From the NCBI RefSeq assembly GCF_008831285.2, contig NC_045149.1, positions 11,808,417 through 11,872,416 on the forward strand: DNA of 64,000 nucleotides. The letters run 5' to 3'. A program made the position numbers and the translations under genes. This DNA is from Nymphaea colorata. Its lineage: Eukaryota > Streptophyta > Magnoliopsida > Nymphaeales > Nymphaeaceae. The notes below the pieces were generated by a model, which was not told the origin of the DNA, made no database searches, and worked only from the letters and a program-made list of their open reading frames with translations. Positions 52,501 to 60,755 of this stretch are shown here, one piece after another; the first letter of the stretch is position 1; every line of letters starts with the position of its first letter.

Positions 52501-54052
52501 TTTGTTGGGTTCTTGTGGCGATACTTTGGAAGTATCATTTATATTTATCACTATGGTTTCAAGCACGTTATTGTGTATTTTCCATATAAGCTATTTAGTA
52601 TTACACTATTACCTTGAAGAAGCAAAAAGATGCATCTTTTGCTATTACTGATTGAGAGTCCTTAGGCATGGTTGTTTGGTTGAAAATTTTTTACATTCTC
52701 TTTGTGTATCCTGCAGAAGGGGAAAAAATATAAGAAATTAGGGCTGAAATATGAAAAAAAATGAGCAATGCAGTGGTCAGTTTATGCAGGTTAATTTAGG
52801 CTTTAAGCTTGAGAGCTTCCGGGTACTTTTGAAATATATTGGATCAAAGTAGTTCTTTCAGATTGTCTACATCTAGGAAGTTGTTTTTCCTTTTTTTTCT
52901 CGAGTTTTCCAGAACCACTTGGGAAGAAGCTTCTTGAGGTAACACTTCAACTCACCTTCCTCAATTATCTTCTTCAATTTTGGTTTTACTGTTTTAGAAA
53001 GTTAATGCATTGATAGAAAGGAAAAATAGTAATGTTAGAAAGTTAATGTATTGAAAGAAAGGAAAAATAGTAACTGTTTAGAGATTTGATCTATAATGTT
53101 TTCTAGGTGCTCCACCATTTCGATTTTTCAAATATTAAGTACATCTTCGTTCTATACCAAATAAAATCACTCTTTTGATTGAGGGATTCTAGCTTTACAG
53201 AGGAAAGGGAGCCATTTCATTTAGTAGTCATTCATATCCTTGTTTCATTTTCATTTTCTAAAATAATATTCATCATGTGGAATTATGTTAAATAAGAAAG
53301 CCTTGTGTGTTTCTGATCATGGTTAGTGATGTAATTGTTTATTAACATCGTGATTCTGTTGTTCTCTGGTTTAACCTTAATTGTTGACACCATCTGCAGG
53401 TCATTTTCAAGCATTACCGAGAAACTCACTGCCACTTTTGTTTTAGGGAGCTTCCAGTTGATGTAGTGCCCTGTGCATCTTGTAAAATATCAATGTACTG
53501 TTCAGAAAGTTGCCATGTGCGTGCTGGAGGAAAAAAAATTTGTAGCATGGGCACCATTGATATTTCTTCAGTAGGAGATTTGTCTGGAGATCTTATCCAG
53601 TATATTTCAGATATCAACTTGTTTTTGGTTAGTGATGGAGCTGCCACGGAGATGAGCCTTGAGCAGTTTCCTGAACATAGACATGAATGTCTAGGAGTAA
53701 ATTGGCCTGCGGTTTTGCCTGTTGAGATTGTCTTAGCTGGACGTATTGTTGCACATTCTTTAGAGAAAGAAGGATGCTGTATGAAGGACATCAAATTTAG
53801 AAACAAGTTGGTAACGTCTATATATCATACTCGTAATAGACCAAATTTATGCTGCACAGTACTCTAGATCTATTATTAAGTTTATCGCTTTATGGGATTA
53901 CAAAAATTTTCTTGCAGGACCTTTGCCATCATTATCTCCGAACGCAGTCTGAGCAAAAATTGGAGTGGCTTATATATTCCATTGTACTGATGTACTGCCT
54001 TAAAGTTTTCTACATTTCGGATTCTTTACTCACTGGGTCTTCAGTTTCACAG
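40810..54052 (+). CDS. TPR-SET-MYND protein, SMYD4-like putative lysine methyltransferase (3' part not in window)
   Basis: Eight exons (40810-40938, 41220-41354, 46153-46239, 47209-47280, 51517-51720, 51960-52103, 53400-53810, 53918-54052) join without stops into 439 codons, all junctions in phase 0. Residues about 50-175 are tetratricopeptide-like (MKEKGNVSFRNGDYPGAL; LVAALFVNRAS; AWYHRGRANLSLGNHSYAI). Exon 6 has the start of a split SET domain (DKGRGLISQKDI). Exon 7 has a MYND zinc finger with cysteines at about residues 268, 271, 282, 285, 291 and 295 and a later EHRHEC, separated by a long insert as in plant relatives. The family is expected to methylate protein lysines using S-adenosylmethionine, with TPR and MYND mediating partner binding; the actual substrate is unknown. 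The catalytic SET core (NHSC, GxxY) should be encoded by later exons, which I do not find before 64000. The start ATG is the first in frame after the GA leader. Introns 2 and 4 (4.8 and 4.2 kb) carry transposons. Confidence 0.85.
40939..41219 (+). other. Intron 1, probable GC-AG intron
   Basis: Begins GCAACT and ends GGAAG. The GC donor class prefers AG/GCAAGT, which is close to the sequence here. Splicing gives PLPQFQQ followed directly by VVRELSDPAL, matching the spacing expected in this family. Confidence 0.65.
41220..41354 (+). CDS. TPR-SET-MYND gene, exon 2
   Basis: Forty-five codons with first TPR-like helix pair (AAMKEKGNVSFRNGDYPGAL). Donor AAG/GTTAGA. Confidence 0.85.
42116..42120. 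repeat. Target-site duplication TGACT, left copy
   Basis: Matches TGACT at 44628-44632 exactly and flanks the copia element in intron 2. Confidence 0.85.
42121..42289 (-). repeat. Copia 3' LTR (left), 169 bp
   Basis: Shares its outer parts with 44526-44627 (gagaaagaagaatta near one end, aataataa.tctcaaca at the other). The right LTR lacks about 65 bp of the middle. Confidence 0.75.
42290..42301 (-). promoter_or_regulatory. Polypurine tract of the intron-2 copia
   Basis: Minus strand CTTGAAAGGAAG immediately before the LTR start TGTTGAGAG. Confidence 0.55.
42297..42810 (-). pseudogene. Copia RNase H remnant
   Basis: Minus-strand translation contains GNPIS.RSKKQ-like text, then MRCDNKVATYITKALVFHKL, TKHIEVDCYYIYD and VADIFTKALPITEF, the order found at the C-terminus of copia polyproteins. 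An exact 21-bp tandem duplication (42407-42448) adds seven repeated residues. Upstream frames are broken. Confidence 0.8.
42407..42448. repeat. Exact 21-bp tandem duplication
   Basis: catgaaccattgatatggttt occurs twice back to back, in frame, within the RNase H remnant (ETISMVH repeated). Confidence 0.9.
42811..43164 (+). pseudogene. Copia integrase core remnant (inverted relative to its element)
   Basis: Plus-strand reading gives YLVIVDDYSRVSWVFLFKE and, about 40 codons on, YTDNTLEFKYSQ, the first two acidic blocks of a copia integrase. Stops follow. Its direction is opposite to the LTR/PBS orientation of the surrounding element. Confidence 0.75.
43165..43861. mobile_element. MULE-like non-autonomous element rich in CGTATCG palindromes
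   Basis: Inserted in the copia integrase remnant. The nine bases gcttcaaac occur on both sides (43156-43164 and 43863-43871), a length typical of Mutator-like elements. TATCCGTATCG occurs near the left end (43187) and inverted at the right end (43847-43857). The last 130 bp contain dense palindromes such as cgtatcgtacgatacg (43736-43751). The middle is AT-rich and non-coding. The left boundary is less sure than the right. Confidence 0.6.
43872..44500 (+). pseudogene. Copia integrase C-terminus to RT start remnant (inverted)
   Basis: Continues the plus-strand copia reading after the MULE-like insertion: LINRMPATFIDNSNSHSIT, an FGC-like block near 44030, and NDLTIALRTGKRQCALHPIF near 44406-44460, which is where the linker meets RT in copia polyproteins. 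Stops and shifts present. Confidence 0.7.
44512..44525 (-). promoter_or_regulatory. Copia primer-binding site (initiator tRNA-Met type)
   Basis: Minus strand TGGTATCAGAGCAG directly next to the right LTR start. Confidence 0.8.
44526..44627 (-). repeat. Copia 5' LTR (right), shortened to 102 bp
   Basis: Starts tgttacaaca, ends ctcaaca. Shorter than its partner at 42121-42289 by an internal deletion. Followed by TGACT (44628-44632). Confidence 0.75.
44990..45190 (+). repeat. LTR fragment related to the one at 50430-50605 (opposite orientation)
   Basis: The stretch ending ttagtaatacatttttgtgcct is similar to the reverse complement of 50430-50605 (attctaatacatttttgtgcc), and cagctgg...atggctag recurs in both. 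Both lie in introns of the SET-MYND gene. Confidence 0.5.
45220..45940. repeat. Decayed relative of the MULE-like palindrome element
   Basis: Overall layout and many short phrases match 43165-43861: a terminal motif of repeated ATATTGTAATATATCACAACG type, an A-rich middle with 'atcaagaaaaatacg', and a terminal stretch with gatac/gtatc repeats (45835-45930). Ends and target duplication could not be fixed. Confidence 0.45.
46153..46239 (+). CDS. TPR-SET-MYND gene, exon 3
   Basis: Twenty-nine codons (DIDRNLVAALFVNRAS). Acceptor TGCAG. The frame is kept only with the donor CGT/GTCTGT; another GT two bases upstream would shift it. Confidence 0.75.
46484..46540. repeat. (AT)n microsatellite in intron 3
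   Basis: 57 bp of uninterrupted AT. Confidence 0.95.
47209..47280 (+). CDS. TPR-SET-MYND gene, exon 4
   Basis: Twenty-four codons (KMGLLEESVRDCNRALVLFP). Acceptor CTTAG, donor AAG/GTATGA. Confidence 0.8.
47281..49122. other. Intron 4, left part, no gene recognised
   Basis: AT-rich intron sequence. An unassigned 113-residue ORF at 48370-48711 has no motif. A short CA/TG repeat is at about 48793-48808. Confidence 0.5.
49123..49556. mobile_element. MITE-like element with 13-bp terminal inverted repeats (intron 4)
   Basis: The left end catagccacaaat is the exact reverse complement of the right end atttgtggctatg. The interior is AT-rich, with paired T and A runs. No target duplication is obvious, so superfamily is unassigned. 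Its right end resembles sequence near 22620-22655. Confidence 0.6.
49557..50272 (-). other. Presumed leader/internal remnant of a minus-strand copia
   Basis: Lies left of a minus-strand primer-binding site. No gag or pol motif recognised. A 66-residue minus ORF (49774-49974) has no known domain. Confidence 0.3.
50273..50285 (-). promoter_or_regulatory. Copia primer-binding site (initiator tRNA-Met type)
   Basis: Minus strand TGGTATCAGAGCT beside an LTR start at 50286 (tgtaaacgac). Confidence 0.7.
50286..50607 (-). repeat. Copia 5' LTR remnant, minus orientation
   Basis: Begins tgtaaacgac next to the primer-binding site. The end is placed at cagcaaca near 50607 by eye. It contains the block related to 44990-45190. 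No partner LTR was found to the left. Confidence 0.5.
51517..51720 (+). CDS. TPR-SET-MYND gene, exon 5
   Basis: Sixty-eight codons with a clear TPR-like segment (AWYHRGRANLSLGNHSYAI) and a helix (GRRQVESELQVM). Acceptor CATAG. Two donors compete: the phase-0 donor TGT/GTTGGT at 51721, and a stronger-looking TTG/GTATGA at 51725 that would shift the frame into a stop. Confidence 0.75.
51960..52103 (+). CDS. TPR-SET-MYND gene, exon 6 (SET start)
   Basis: Forty-eight codons (YDESLMAVETSKEQLHIV then DKGRGLISQKDI). The GRG motif marks the beginning of the split SET domain. Acceptor CATAG, donor ACG/GTATGT. Confidence 0.85.
52994..53076. repeat. 41-bp tandem repeat, two copies (intron 6)
   Basis: ttagaaagttaatg...gaaaggaaaaatagtaa occurs at 52994 and 53035 with few differences. 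Confidence 0.8.
53400..53810 (+). CDS. TPR-SET-MYND gene, exon 7 (MYND finger)
   Basis: 137 codons. MYND signature CHFCFRELPVDVVPCASC followed by YCSESC, then EHRHEC about 57 residues later. The downstream phrase GVNWPAVLPVEIVLAGRI leads back into SET. Acceptor TGCAG, donor TTG/GTAACG. Confidence 0.9.
53918..54052 (+). CDS. TPR-SET-MYND gene, exon 8
   Basis: Forty-five codons (DLCHHYLRTQSEQKLEWLIY, then VLMYCLKVFYI). Acceptor TGCAG, donor CAG/GTATTT. The following exon, expected to continue the SET domain, was not found in the rest of the window. Confidence 0.85.
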
Positions 54053-55547
54053 GTATTTACCAGTGCTCTAAAGGGATTTTCTATCTGTGGTTAGGTGATA
54101 ATTAGTCGCAGTTAGACTGCTTTTGTTCCACTAAATGTTTTAAGACTCAGTGACTTGAGACACAACTTGTCAACTTTGGACTCATGGCTCTGCGAGTTGC
54201 ATTGATTACTTGTGCTGGGTTTGTTTACTATTAGTTTCAAATGAAAACCAATGTATAACTTTTCATTGAAGTATAAAACAAGGATGGGATGATTACTTGT
54301 GTAACTGAGGGAAAATTCAACAACATGAAGTGAAGCTATAACTAAGTTAAGTGTACTCCATTCAACATCATCAAGTGAAGCTATAACTAAGTTAAGTGTA
54401 CTCCTTTGATAACAAGAAACTGGATGAATTGGTCGCAATTATTTCAGGAGTTTGGTGATTTCCTACATGATAAACAATTAAATGAAGAGGTGCTATTGCG
54501 AACTGCTAAGTAACAACCGAGTTTAAAAAGGATTAAATGCAAAGTATATGTCATACCAGTTGTATCACAGAGGAATTTGAGAGAATGAACTCGAAAGAGA
54601 TACCACAAAAACGAAATGGAGACATCACAGAGGAATCAATAGATGTATACATAACAAGAACAAATCTGATGCAAAACTAGAAAGGGAGACCCTGCAGGCC
54701 TACTGTGATGGTCAGAGAGAGAGTCCCTGCAGACCTCTGCCATTGATGGAGAGAGAGAATGACAGAGAGAGAGTGATGCAGGACATATGAGTCAGCTACT
54801 GGGAAACCAAAACAAATTGAGGAAAATGCAAAAGGGATACCAAAAAGGCCAAAAAACATAAAAAAAAGTGTACCTTCAATGTGTTTTCTAGTGGCTCGCT
54901 GGTTCAGCTGTTGGAAAATTGCTCATCAAAAGCAAATCTGATGCTGAAAGAGAGAGAGAGAGACTGTAGGGTTCTGGCCTATGGTGCAGCAATATATGAC
55001 AAACCTAATCATTAGGTTATTTTTATGAAAATGAGATTGAGCTGTTAGGATATTGACTGAGAAAGAACCATTACTTTTAGATTCTTACGAGATTTCCACA
55101 TTATAAACTCACTTGGTCCTCAGATGACTCGTGACTCAACCAGTTCAAGCAAATTTCTGACAAGTCTTGTGGAGTTTTGGATGCTTCTGACTTTGCATAG
55201 AGGGTTGACCTGACAGAGGGCTGATCAATTTGAGTCACCAGAGGCGTTGTGCTCGACGAGTTTTTAAACAATGGTTCCAGTTTATTGGAAATTGTTTATC
55301 GTCTAAACTAATAGCATGTGCAATTGTTGTCAAAGAATAAAGTTAGTGATTTTTTTGGTGGAAGTTTAAAGTTATTGGAATTTAGATGATAATACTGGCC
55401 GCCGCAGAGGATTCTAAATTCTAAGCTAAGGACTGGGGAAACTTCTATATTTGTCTTACCTAGAGACCTCAATTGTAGGTTAGCTGCTTTGCATCTACCT
55501 TGAAGCATAACACTTTTTTTTAAGTTCTAGAAGAATTTGGTTTTATG
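54053..55547. other. Region after exon 8, presumed intron, no gene recognised
   Basis: Contains a 45-bp tandem repeat (54316-54404), short GA tracts near 54715-54775 and 54950-54963, and no exon that continues the SET domain. Confidence 0.5.
54316..54404. repeat. 45-bp tandem repeat, two copies
   Basis: Both copies contain aagtgaagctataactaag followed by ttaagtgtactcc, with about three differences in the first 15 bases. Confidence 0.85.
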
Positions 55548-55552
55548 ACACT
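55548..55552. repeat. Target-site duplication ACACT, left copy
   Basis: Exactly matches 55792-55796 on the other side of the solo LTR. Confidence 0.85.
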
Positions 55553-55791
55553 TGTTGAAGCATGTAAAGATGGGTCTTGGGACCGGGTCTGGGTCCAGAC
55601 CCGATCCAGCTTGTAGCCCTTGTTGGGCCTTAAAGACTTGTAACCCTAATTTCTGGAGTGAATGAAATTTTAAGAGAGAGAGAGTCTGGCGGCTAGTGGG
55701 CACCAGACCTCCTCACCCGTGGTTTTTTCTCCCTCTCATTGAGGGTTTTCCACGTTACATCCGTGTTCTTCTCGCTTTTACTGTCTCTACA
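55553..55791 (+). mobile_element. Copia solo LTR, 239 bp
   Basis: Starts tgttgaag and ends tctctaca, with perfect 5-bp target duplications (ACACT) on both sides. It aligns with the 5' LTR at 63040-63260 (shared gtgaatgaaatt, gctagtgggca, gagggttttccacgtta) and less well with the young copia's LTR. No internal sequence is present, so it is the product of LTR-LTR recombination. Confidence 0.9.
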
Positions 55792-56089
55792 ACACTGTTT
55801 GTATATATCTCTATCTTAATATATGGCTTGTTGACACTATATCTATAACTCCAAGTCCATCTTGCTGTAAGCAGGAGTTGGTGTCTATTCTTCAACCAAT
55901 ATTAGCTTAATTTTCTGATACTATTTCCATTTCTATTTTCTCATGGTGTCTCCACTTAATTCTTCCATGGCTGATATTTTATTGTGACTGAAAAATGGCT
56001 GAGGTTGATAGGGCTGACAATGAGATTCAACCTTTTTACTAGCCTTTCGTATGTATCTAAAAGCACCTGTAGGGGCCTAGGTGCCAGAC

Positions 56090-56402
56090 CTTAGAAGTTA
56101 GAAGAGGCTCGTTGGTGTCACGATTGAAGTTCTCAGCTTGTTATGGACCTCAAAAGTGTAATGGAAAGCGCAATTAATTTGAACAATGAATAATTAGAGA
56201 GCCTCTCTATCTGAATACCATTGAATAATTTGTAGGTGTCCTTTCCAGTTTGAAACATTGATAGGTAGCTGCTTTTTGTTTTTATCTGTTAGGTAGGAGA
56301 AAATCAATAAAACGTGAGAACTTGAAGGAAGTGAGAAGGGAGAAGGAGAAGAAAGAAGAGGCGACGATTTTAAATATAGATTAGGGTTAGGAAAAAGATG
56401 TC
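56090..56402 (-). repeat. Possible LTR/flank of an older minus-strand copia, split by the young copia
   Basis: Non-coding sequence left of the young insertion. The other half would be 61363-61440, followed on the right by a minus-strand copia RNase H remnant. LTR identity is inferred only from position. Confidence 0.3.
56398..56402. repeat. Target-site duplication ATGTC, left copy
   Basis: Exactly matches 61363-61367. Confidence 0.9.
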
Positions 56403-56680
56403 TGTAGAAACACACACCAAGATGGAGAGAAAGAGAAGGAACACACAATATACGTGGAAAACCTCAAAGAGAGGTGAAAAACCACGGAGAAGCTCTAACC
56501 TAGGTGCACAACCGCAACCCTAGGAGAGAGAAGATGTTATTCCACTTAATCAACAATTACACCATAAGTGGGATTAAATAAGAGGGAAAAACGCCTAGGG
56601 TACCGAGCCACTCTCGGTACCCGTGCCCATGGGACCGGGACTGGATCCAGACCCGGTTCCCTATACATGATATGTTAACA
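56403..56680 (-). repeat. Young copia 3' LTR, 278 bp
   Basis: TG...CA ends. Differs from the 5' LTR only at 56640 (A here, T at 61322 in the partner), which lies in a palindrome. No internal gaps. Confidence 0.95.
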
Positions 56681-59674
56681 CTCCCCCTCAAGCTTGGCAT
56701 ACATGTCAAACATGCCAAGCTTGCTTACATTTTTCTCGAATTGAGATGTACATAAGGCTTTGGTTAGAACATCTGCAATTTGATCTTCAGACTTCATATA
56801 AGGTAGGATCAACTCCTTTGAATCTATGCGTTCCCGTATGAAGTGGCGATCAATCTCCACATGTTTAGTTCTGTCATGCAGAACGGGATTATTCGCAAGA
56901 TTAATTGCAGACTTGTTGTCGCAGTACATCCTCATCTTCTCTTCTGTTTCAACACCAATATCTGTTAGGAGAATCTTTAACCATAACATTTCTGTAACTC
57001 CCATAGCCACAGCCCTGTATTCAGCCTCAGCACTGGATCTAGAGCATACTTCCTGCCTCTTACTTCTCCAAACAACCAGGTTACCCCCCAGAAAGATGCA
57101 GTACCCTGTGGTAGACCTCCTAGTATCAGTACATCCTGCCCAATCTGCGTCAGAGTATCCTTCAATATTAAGTTGGTCTTGCTGAGTATAGAGTAATCCT
57201 TTTCCTGGGTCATTCTTTAGGTACCTCAACACTCTTTCTGCACTCTTCCAGTGACAATCAGTAGGAGCATGCATAAACTGACTCAACACATTCACAGCAT
57301 AAGTAATATCAGGGCGAGTAAGAGTAAGATAGATGAGTTTACCAACCAGCCTCTGATACCGCCCTTTTCCTTCCTCATCTAGGATGTTACCAGTTTTGAT
57401 GCTTATCTTTGTACCAGACTCCATTGGAGTTAGAAAGGGTCTGCACCCAAGTTTGCCTGTCTCCTTTAGAAGATCCAGAGTGTATATCCTTTGGCTCATA
57501 ACCAGCCCTGTCTTTGACCGAGCATTCTCTATCCCCAGAAAGTACCTTAGTTTACCCAAATCTTTAAGATCAAATTCAGCAGCTAACCTCTCCTTCATCT
57601 TCTTTTTCTCTTCTTCATCGTCACCTGTGACTATCATATCATCAACATACACAAGAAGAAGACTCACCAGGCCATCTCTCTGCTTAATGAATAGGGTGTG
57701 ATCACCATTTCCCTGTTTGTATCCATTTGTCTTCATCACTATCCTCAGTCTTTCAAACCATGCTCTAGGAAACTGCTTTAATCCATACAAGGCTTTCTTG
57801 AGATGACAGCATTTCCCGCTTTGAACATATCCAGGAGGCATACTCATATAGACCTCTTCTTCTAGATGGCCATTCAGGAATGCGTTCTTAACATCAAGTT
57901 GATCCATGCTCCACCCCTTTTTCACGGCAAGAGCTAATATGACCCTCACAGTTTTCAGTTTGGCAACAGGGGCAAAGGTTTCAAGATAATCAATACCATA
58001 TTTCTCGCTGAACCCCTTTGCAACAAGCCGAGCCTTATACCTTTCCACAGTACCATCTGGTTTGTACTTCACATTGAACACCCACTTTGAACCAACTAAA
58101 TGAGTCCCTTTGGGAATATCCACAACTTCCCAAGTGTCATTCTTTGCCAAGGCATTCATCTCCTCTGTCATGGCCTGTAGCCATTTAGGATCCTCTCTAG
58201 CATCTTCCACACACCTGGGAATAACAGACTTAGACAAGGATGTTATAAAGCATTTGTAATTCTTACTCAATTTCGCATAAGAGACAAATCTCTGAATAGG
58301 ATGAGAAGTACAAGACCTGGTGCCCTTGCGCAGGGCTATAGGAAGCTCTTCATTGATTAGACTTGGGTCATCCGGGGAGCTCACAGGATTGGGATTGGTT
58401 ACATCAACATTTTCAATCACATCTGTCTTCTTCCTTCTGTACACCTGGCCAAACAAATGATCACGGGCTGTAGGCTGATTATCAACAAGACCCTCGTCCA
58501 TGTGACGGTCTCTATCATCTCTGACTGTGTCTGCCACACTGTCACTGGCCTTGTAATCCAAGAAATCCGTAAACTGAATCAACTGATTTGAGGAATACTC
58601 TTCACTACTGTGCCCTAGATACTCCCCCTGAAGAGGATTCACATGAAAGTATGCCTCATGTTCATGGAAGGTGACGTCCCGGGAAACATAGACTTTAGAG
58701 GTGGTAGGATCAACACATTTGTATCCCTTCTGAGTGGAGGAATACCCCAGGAAGACAGCTTTGACAGACCGAGGATCAAGTTTCTTGAGGGTGGGACTAT
58801 GGTCATGAACAAAACAGACACACCCGAACACCCGAGGAGTAAGAGGCCAGGGATTCTGAGTAGGCCAAAGCATAGAGTACGGGGAATGGCCCTGCAACAC
58901 ACGGGTAGACATACGGTTGATAAGGTGGGCACTAGTGAGAAGCGCATCACCCCAGTAGCGCTTGGGAACCTGACGATGGAACAGAAGGGCCCGGGTAACA
59001 TCAAGCAAATGGCGATTCTTCCGTTCAGCCACGCCATTTTGGGGAGGTGTGTAACTACATGACGTTTCATGAACAATACCCTTGCTCTTCAAGAAATCAT
59101 CTAGGGATTGAGAGACATACTCTCTAGCATTATCGGTGCGAAAAACTTGGACAGACGTCTGAAACTGAGTCTCAACAAAGGCCACAAAGTTTTTGACAAT
59201 AACGGGAACTTCACTACGTTCTTTCAACAGATACACGAACGTACAACGGGAGTAATCATCAATAAGGGTCATAAAGTAATGAAAACCACGACAAGTGGGT
59301 ACTCCCGAAGGACCCCAAACATCAGAATGAACCAAAGCAAATGGACGAGTGGTTTTATTGAATGAAATAGGGTACGAGGCCCTAACATGTTTAGCCAACT
59401 GACACACTTCACAAGTGAAGGAGTCCATGGAAACAGAATGAAACAAACTAGGAAACAACTTCTTAATCAATGGAAACGGAAGATGACCAAGCCTTTCGTG
59501 CCATCGCATAATAGTAGATCTGTCTTCTACGCCTGACAACTGTCCACTAGTGGCTGAAATAAGAGCGGACGCAACCTGCACGGGCAGTCTGTAGAGTCCA
59601 TCAATAGCCGAACCAATCCCAATCTTCTGCCCCGTCACCAAGTCCTTGGTCACTAGTGGCCACGAGAGCTTGGG
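56675..59674 (-). CDS. Copia pol ORF: integrase, reverse transcriptase, RNase H
   Basis: Open for 1000 codons on the minus strand, from just after a stop at 59675-59677. There is no ATG at its start; GTG at 59653 is the first conventional alternative. Counting from 59653: integrase zinc finger H52, H57, C81, C84; catalytic D111 (HSDVWGPSG), D174 (FRTDNAREY) and E210 (PPQNGVAERKNR), an exact DD35E; RT palm with YVDDMIVTG near residue 668; RNase H with SDADWAGCTDTRRSTTGY and, near the end, ADVLTKAL. All key residues seen are intact with no stop. It begins directly at a phrase (KDLVTGQKIGIG) that in copia relatives lies between protease and integrase, so protease is missing. The last codons lie in the polypurine tract and the stop codon TAA is supplied by the LTR (TGTTAA). 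Expression may need frameshifting from gag. Confidence 0.93.
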   Translation of the reverse strand, partial: PKLSWPLVTKDLVTGQKIGIGSAIDGLYRLPVQVASALISATSGQLSGVEDRSTIMRWHERLGHLPFPLIKKLFPSLFHSVSMDSFTCEVCQLAKHVRASYPISFNKTTRPFALVHSDVWGPSGVPTCRGFHYFMTLIDDYSRCTFVYLLKERSEVPVIVKNFVAFVETQFQTSVQVFRTDNAREYVSQSLDDFLKSKGIVHETSCSYTPPQNGVAERKNRHLLDVTRALLFHRQVPKRYWGDALLTSAHLINRMSTRVLQGHSPYSMLWPTQNPWPLTPRVFGCVCFVHDHSPTLKKLDPRSVKAVFLGYSSTQKGYKCVDPTTSKVYVSRDVTFHEHEAYFHVNPLQGEYLGHSSEEYSSNQLIQFTDFLDYKASDSVADTVRDDRDRHMDEGLVDNQPTARDHLFGQVYRRKKTDVIENVDVTNPNPVSSPDDPSLINEELPIALRKGTRSCTSHPIQRFVSYAKLSKNYKCFITSLSKSVIPRCVEDAREDPKWLQAMTEEMNALAKNDTWEVVDIPKGTHLVGSKWVFNVKYKPDGTVERYKARLVAKGFSEKYGIDYLETFAPVAKLKTVRVILALAVKKGWSMDQLDVKNAFLNGHLEEEVYMSMPPGYVQSGKCCHLKKALYGLKQFPRAWFERLRIVMKTNGYKQGNGDHTLFIKQRDGLVSLLLVYVDDMIVTGDDEEEKKKMKERLAAEFDLKDLGKLRYFLGIENARSKTGLVMSQRIYTLDLLKETGKLGCRPFLTPMESGTKISIKTGNILDEEGKGRYQRLVGKLIYLTLTRPDITYAVNVLSQFMHAPTDCHWKSAERVLRYLKNDPGKGLLYTQQDQLNIEGYSDADWAGCTDTRRSTTGYCIFLGGNLVVWRSKRQEVCSRSSAEAEYRAVAMGVTEMLWLKILLTDIGVETEEKMRMYCDNKSAINLANNPVLHDRTKHVEIDRHFIRERIDSKELILPYMKSEDQIADVLTKALCTSQFEKNVSKLGMFDMYAKLEGEC
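56681..56691 (-). promoter_or_regulatory. Polypurine tract of the young copia
   Basis: Minus strand TTGAGGGGGAG directly before the LTR start TGTTAACA. It also encodes the last residues of RNase H. Confidence 0.9.
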
Positions 59675-60680
59675 CTAACTTAGCCCCCTCAGACGTGGAA
59701 GTATCCTCCTGAGTAGTAGACAGCCGGCTGATATACGCTTGCAGTTCTTTGATTTGATCGGAGGAAAGCTTCGATTTGGCAACATTTGAAGGACTACTCT
59801 GACTAGGCTCAGGCACAGAAGGACTCCGGCGGCTAGAAGGAGGACGACCCCGGACAAGCCGCCTCTCAGGATGAAGATCCCAACAAAAATCAACAGAATG
59901 TCCTGATTTGTTGCAATGGCTACACCGCCGAACAGGACGCTGTCCAATCCCAGAAGCACGACTAACAAAGGCTGAAGGAGAACTCCCCTGACTGGTGTCA
60001 ATATGCATCACCTGTCGACGCTGTTCCTCAGATTCCCCACGGGCATACACCTCTTCAATTCCGGGGACCTCGTCACAATTGAGAATTTGGCTCCTAATGG
60101 ATTCAAATTCATCGCGTAAGCCTCCGAGGAAAAGAAACGTCCGATCCATCCATTCTTTGTCCCAGTACAAGGCATGATCAGACCCACAGTGCCAGTCATC
60201 ATTCACATGGTAGTCAAGTTCCTCCCACTTAGTCTTTAGGGCTGCAAAGAAAGCGGCTACAGACAAGTCACCCTGTTTAAGAGAGTATATGCTACGTTTG
60301 ATTTGGTACGTACGCAATACTCTCTTCTTACGGCCATACATCCGTGCAAGCACAGTCCACATGTCGTAGGCAGTCGATTTACGCAAGATCAAAGGCTGAA
60401 TATCTGCAGAAACAGAACTAATAATCCATACTTTAACCTGACTATCTTCCAACGTCCAAGTAGCCCATCGCGGATCGGTTTTTGAAGGTGCAGGCTTCTC
60501 CCCAGTGATGTAGGGCAGGCGACCACGACTGGTTATCCCAATTTCTAGGGCAGCCGACCAAGAGAGATAGTTATCCTTGTTCAGCCGGATGGAGGTGACT
60601 TGAACAGGCAAGATCTCGCTCTTGGTATTGCTGCCCGAGTCTAGGGCATCATCGATCTTGAGGGACATCTCCTCGGCCAT
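59601..60680 (-). CDS. Copia gag
   Basis: 359 residues from an ATG at 60680 (MAEEMSLKIDD). It has the copia gag core (VTSIRLNKDNYLSWSAALEI, YQIKRSIYSLKQGDLSVAAF) and one CCHC zinc knuckle (CSHCNKSGHSVDFC) near residue 250, for RNA packaging in virus-like particles. The frame is also open upstream to 61025 through a low-complexity leader, but that part is repeat-derived and unlike gag, so the internal ATG is preferred. It ends in its own stop at 59601, overlapping the pol frame by 74 nt. In intact relatives gag runs on into protease; here that junction is lost. Confidence 0.9.
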   Translation of the reverse strand: MAEEMSLKIDDALDSGSNTKSEILPVQVTSIRLNKDNYLSWSAALEIGITSRGRLPYITGEKPAPSKTDPRWATWTLEDSQVKVWIISSVSADIQPLILRKSTAYDMWTVLARMYGRKKRVLRTYQIKRSIYSLKQGDLSVAAFFAALKTKWEELDYHVNDDWHCGSDHALYWDKEWMDRTFLFLGGLRDEFESIRSQILNCDEVPGIEEVYARGESEEQRRQVMHIDTSQGSSPSAFVSRASGIGQRPVRRCSHCNKSGHSVDFCWDLHPERRLVRGRPPSSRRSPSVPEPSQSSPSNVAKSKLSSDQIKELQAYISRLSTTQEDTSTSEGAKLAQALVATSDQGLGDGAEDWDWFGY

Positions 60681-60755
60681 CACAATCACCAAGGAGAAAG
60701 AATACCCAGCACCAGAGACGACAAACAAGAGGCAGCGGCGCTGGACGGCGGCGGT

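Noticed and set aside
54448-54512. Possible ninth exon starting after an AG (EFGDFLHDKQLNEE...)
   Set aside because: It does not continue the SET domain expected after exon 8 and ends in a stop.
56826-59365. Several plus-strand ORFs of 85-139 residues
   Set aside because: Shadows of the copia pol gene on the opposite strand.
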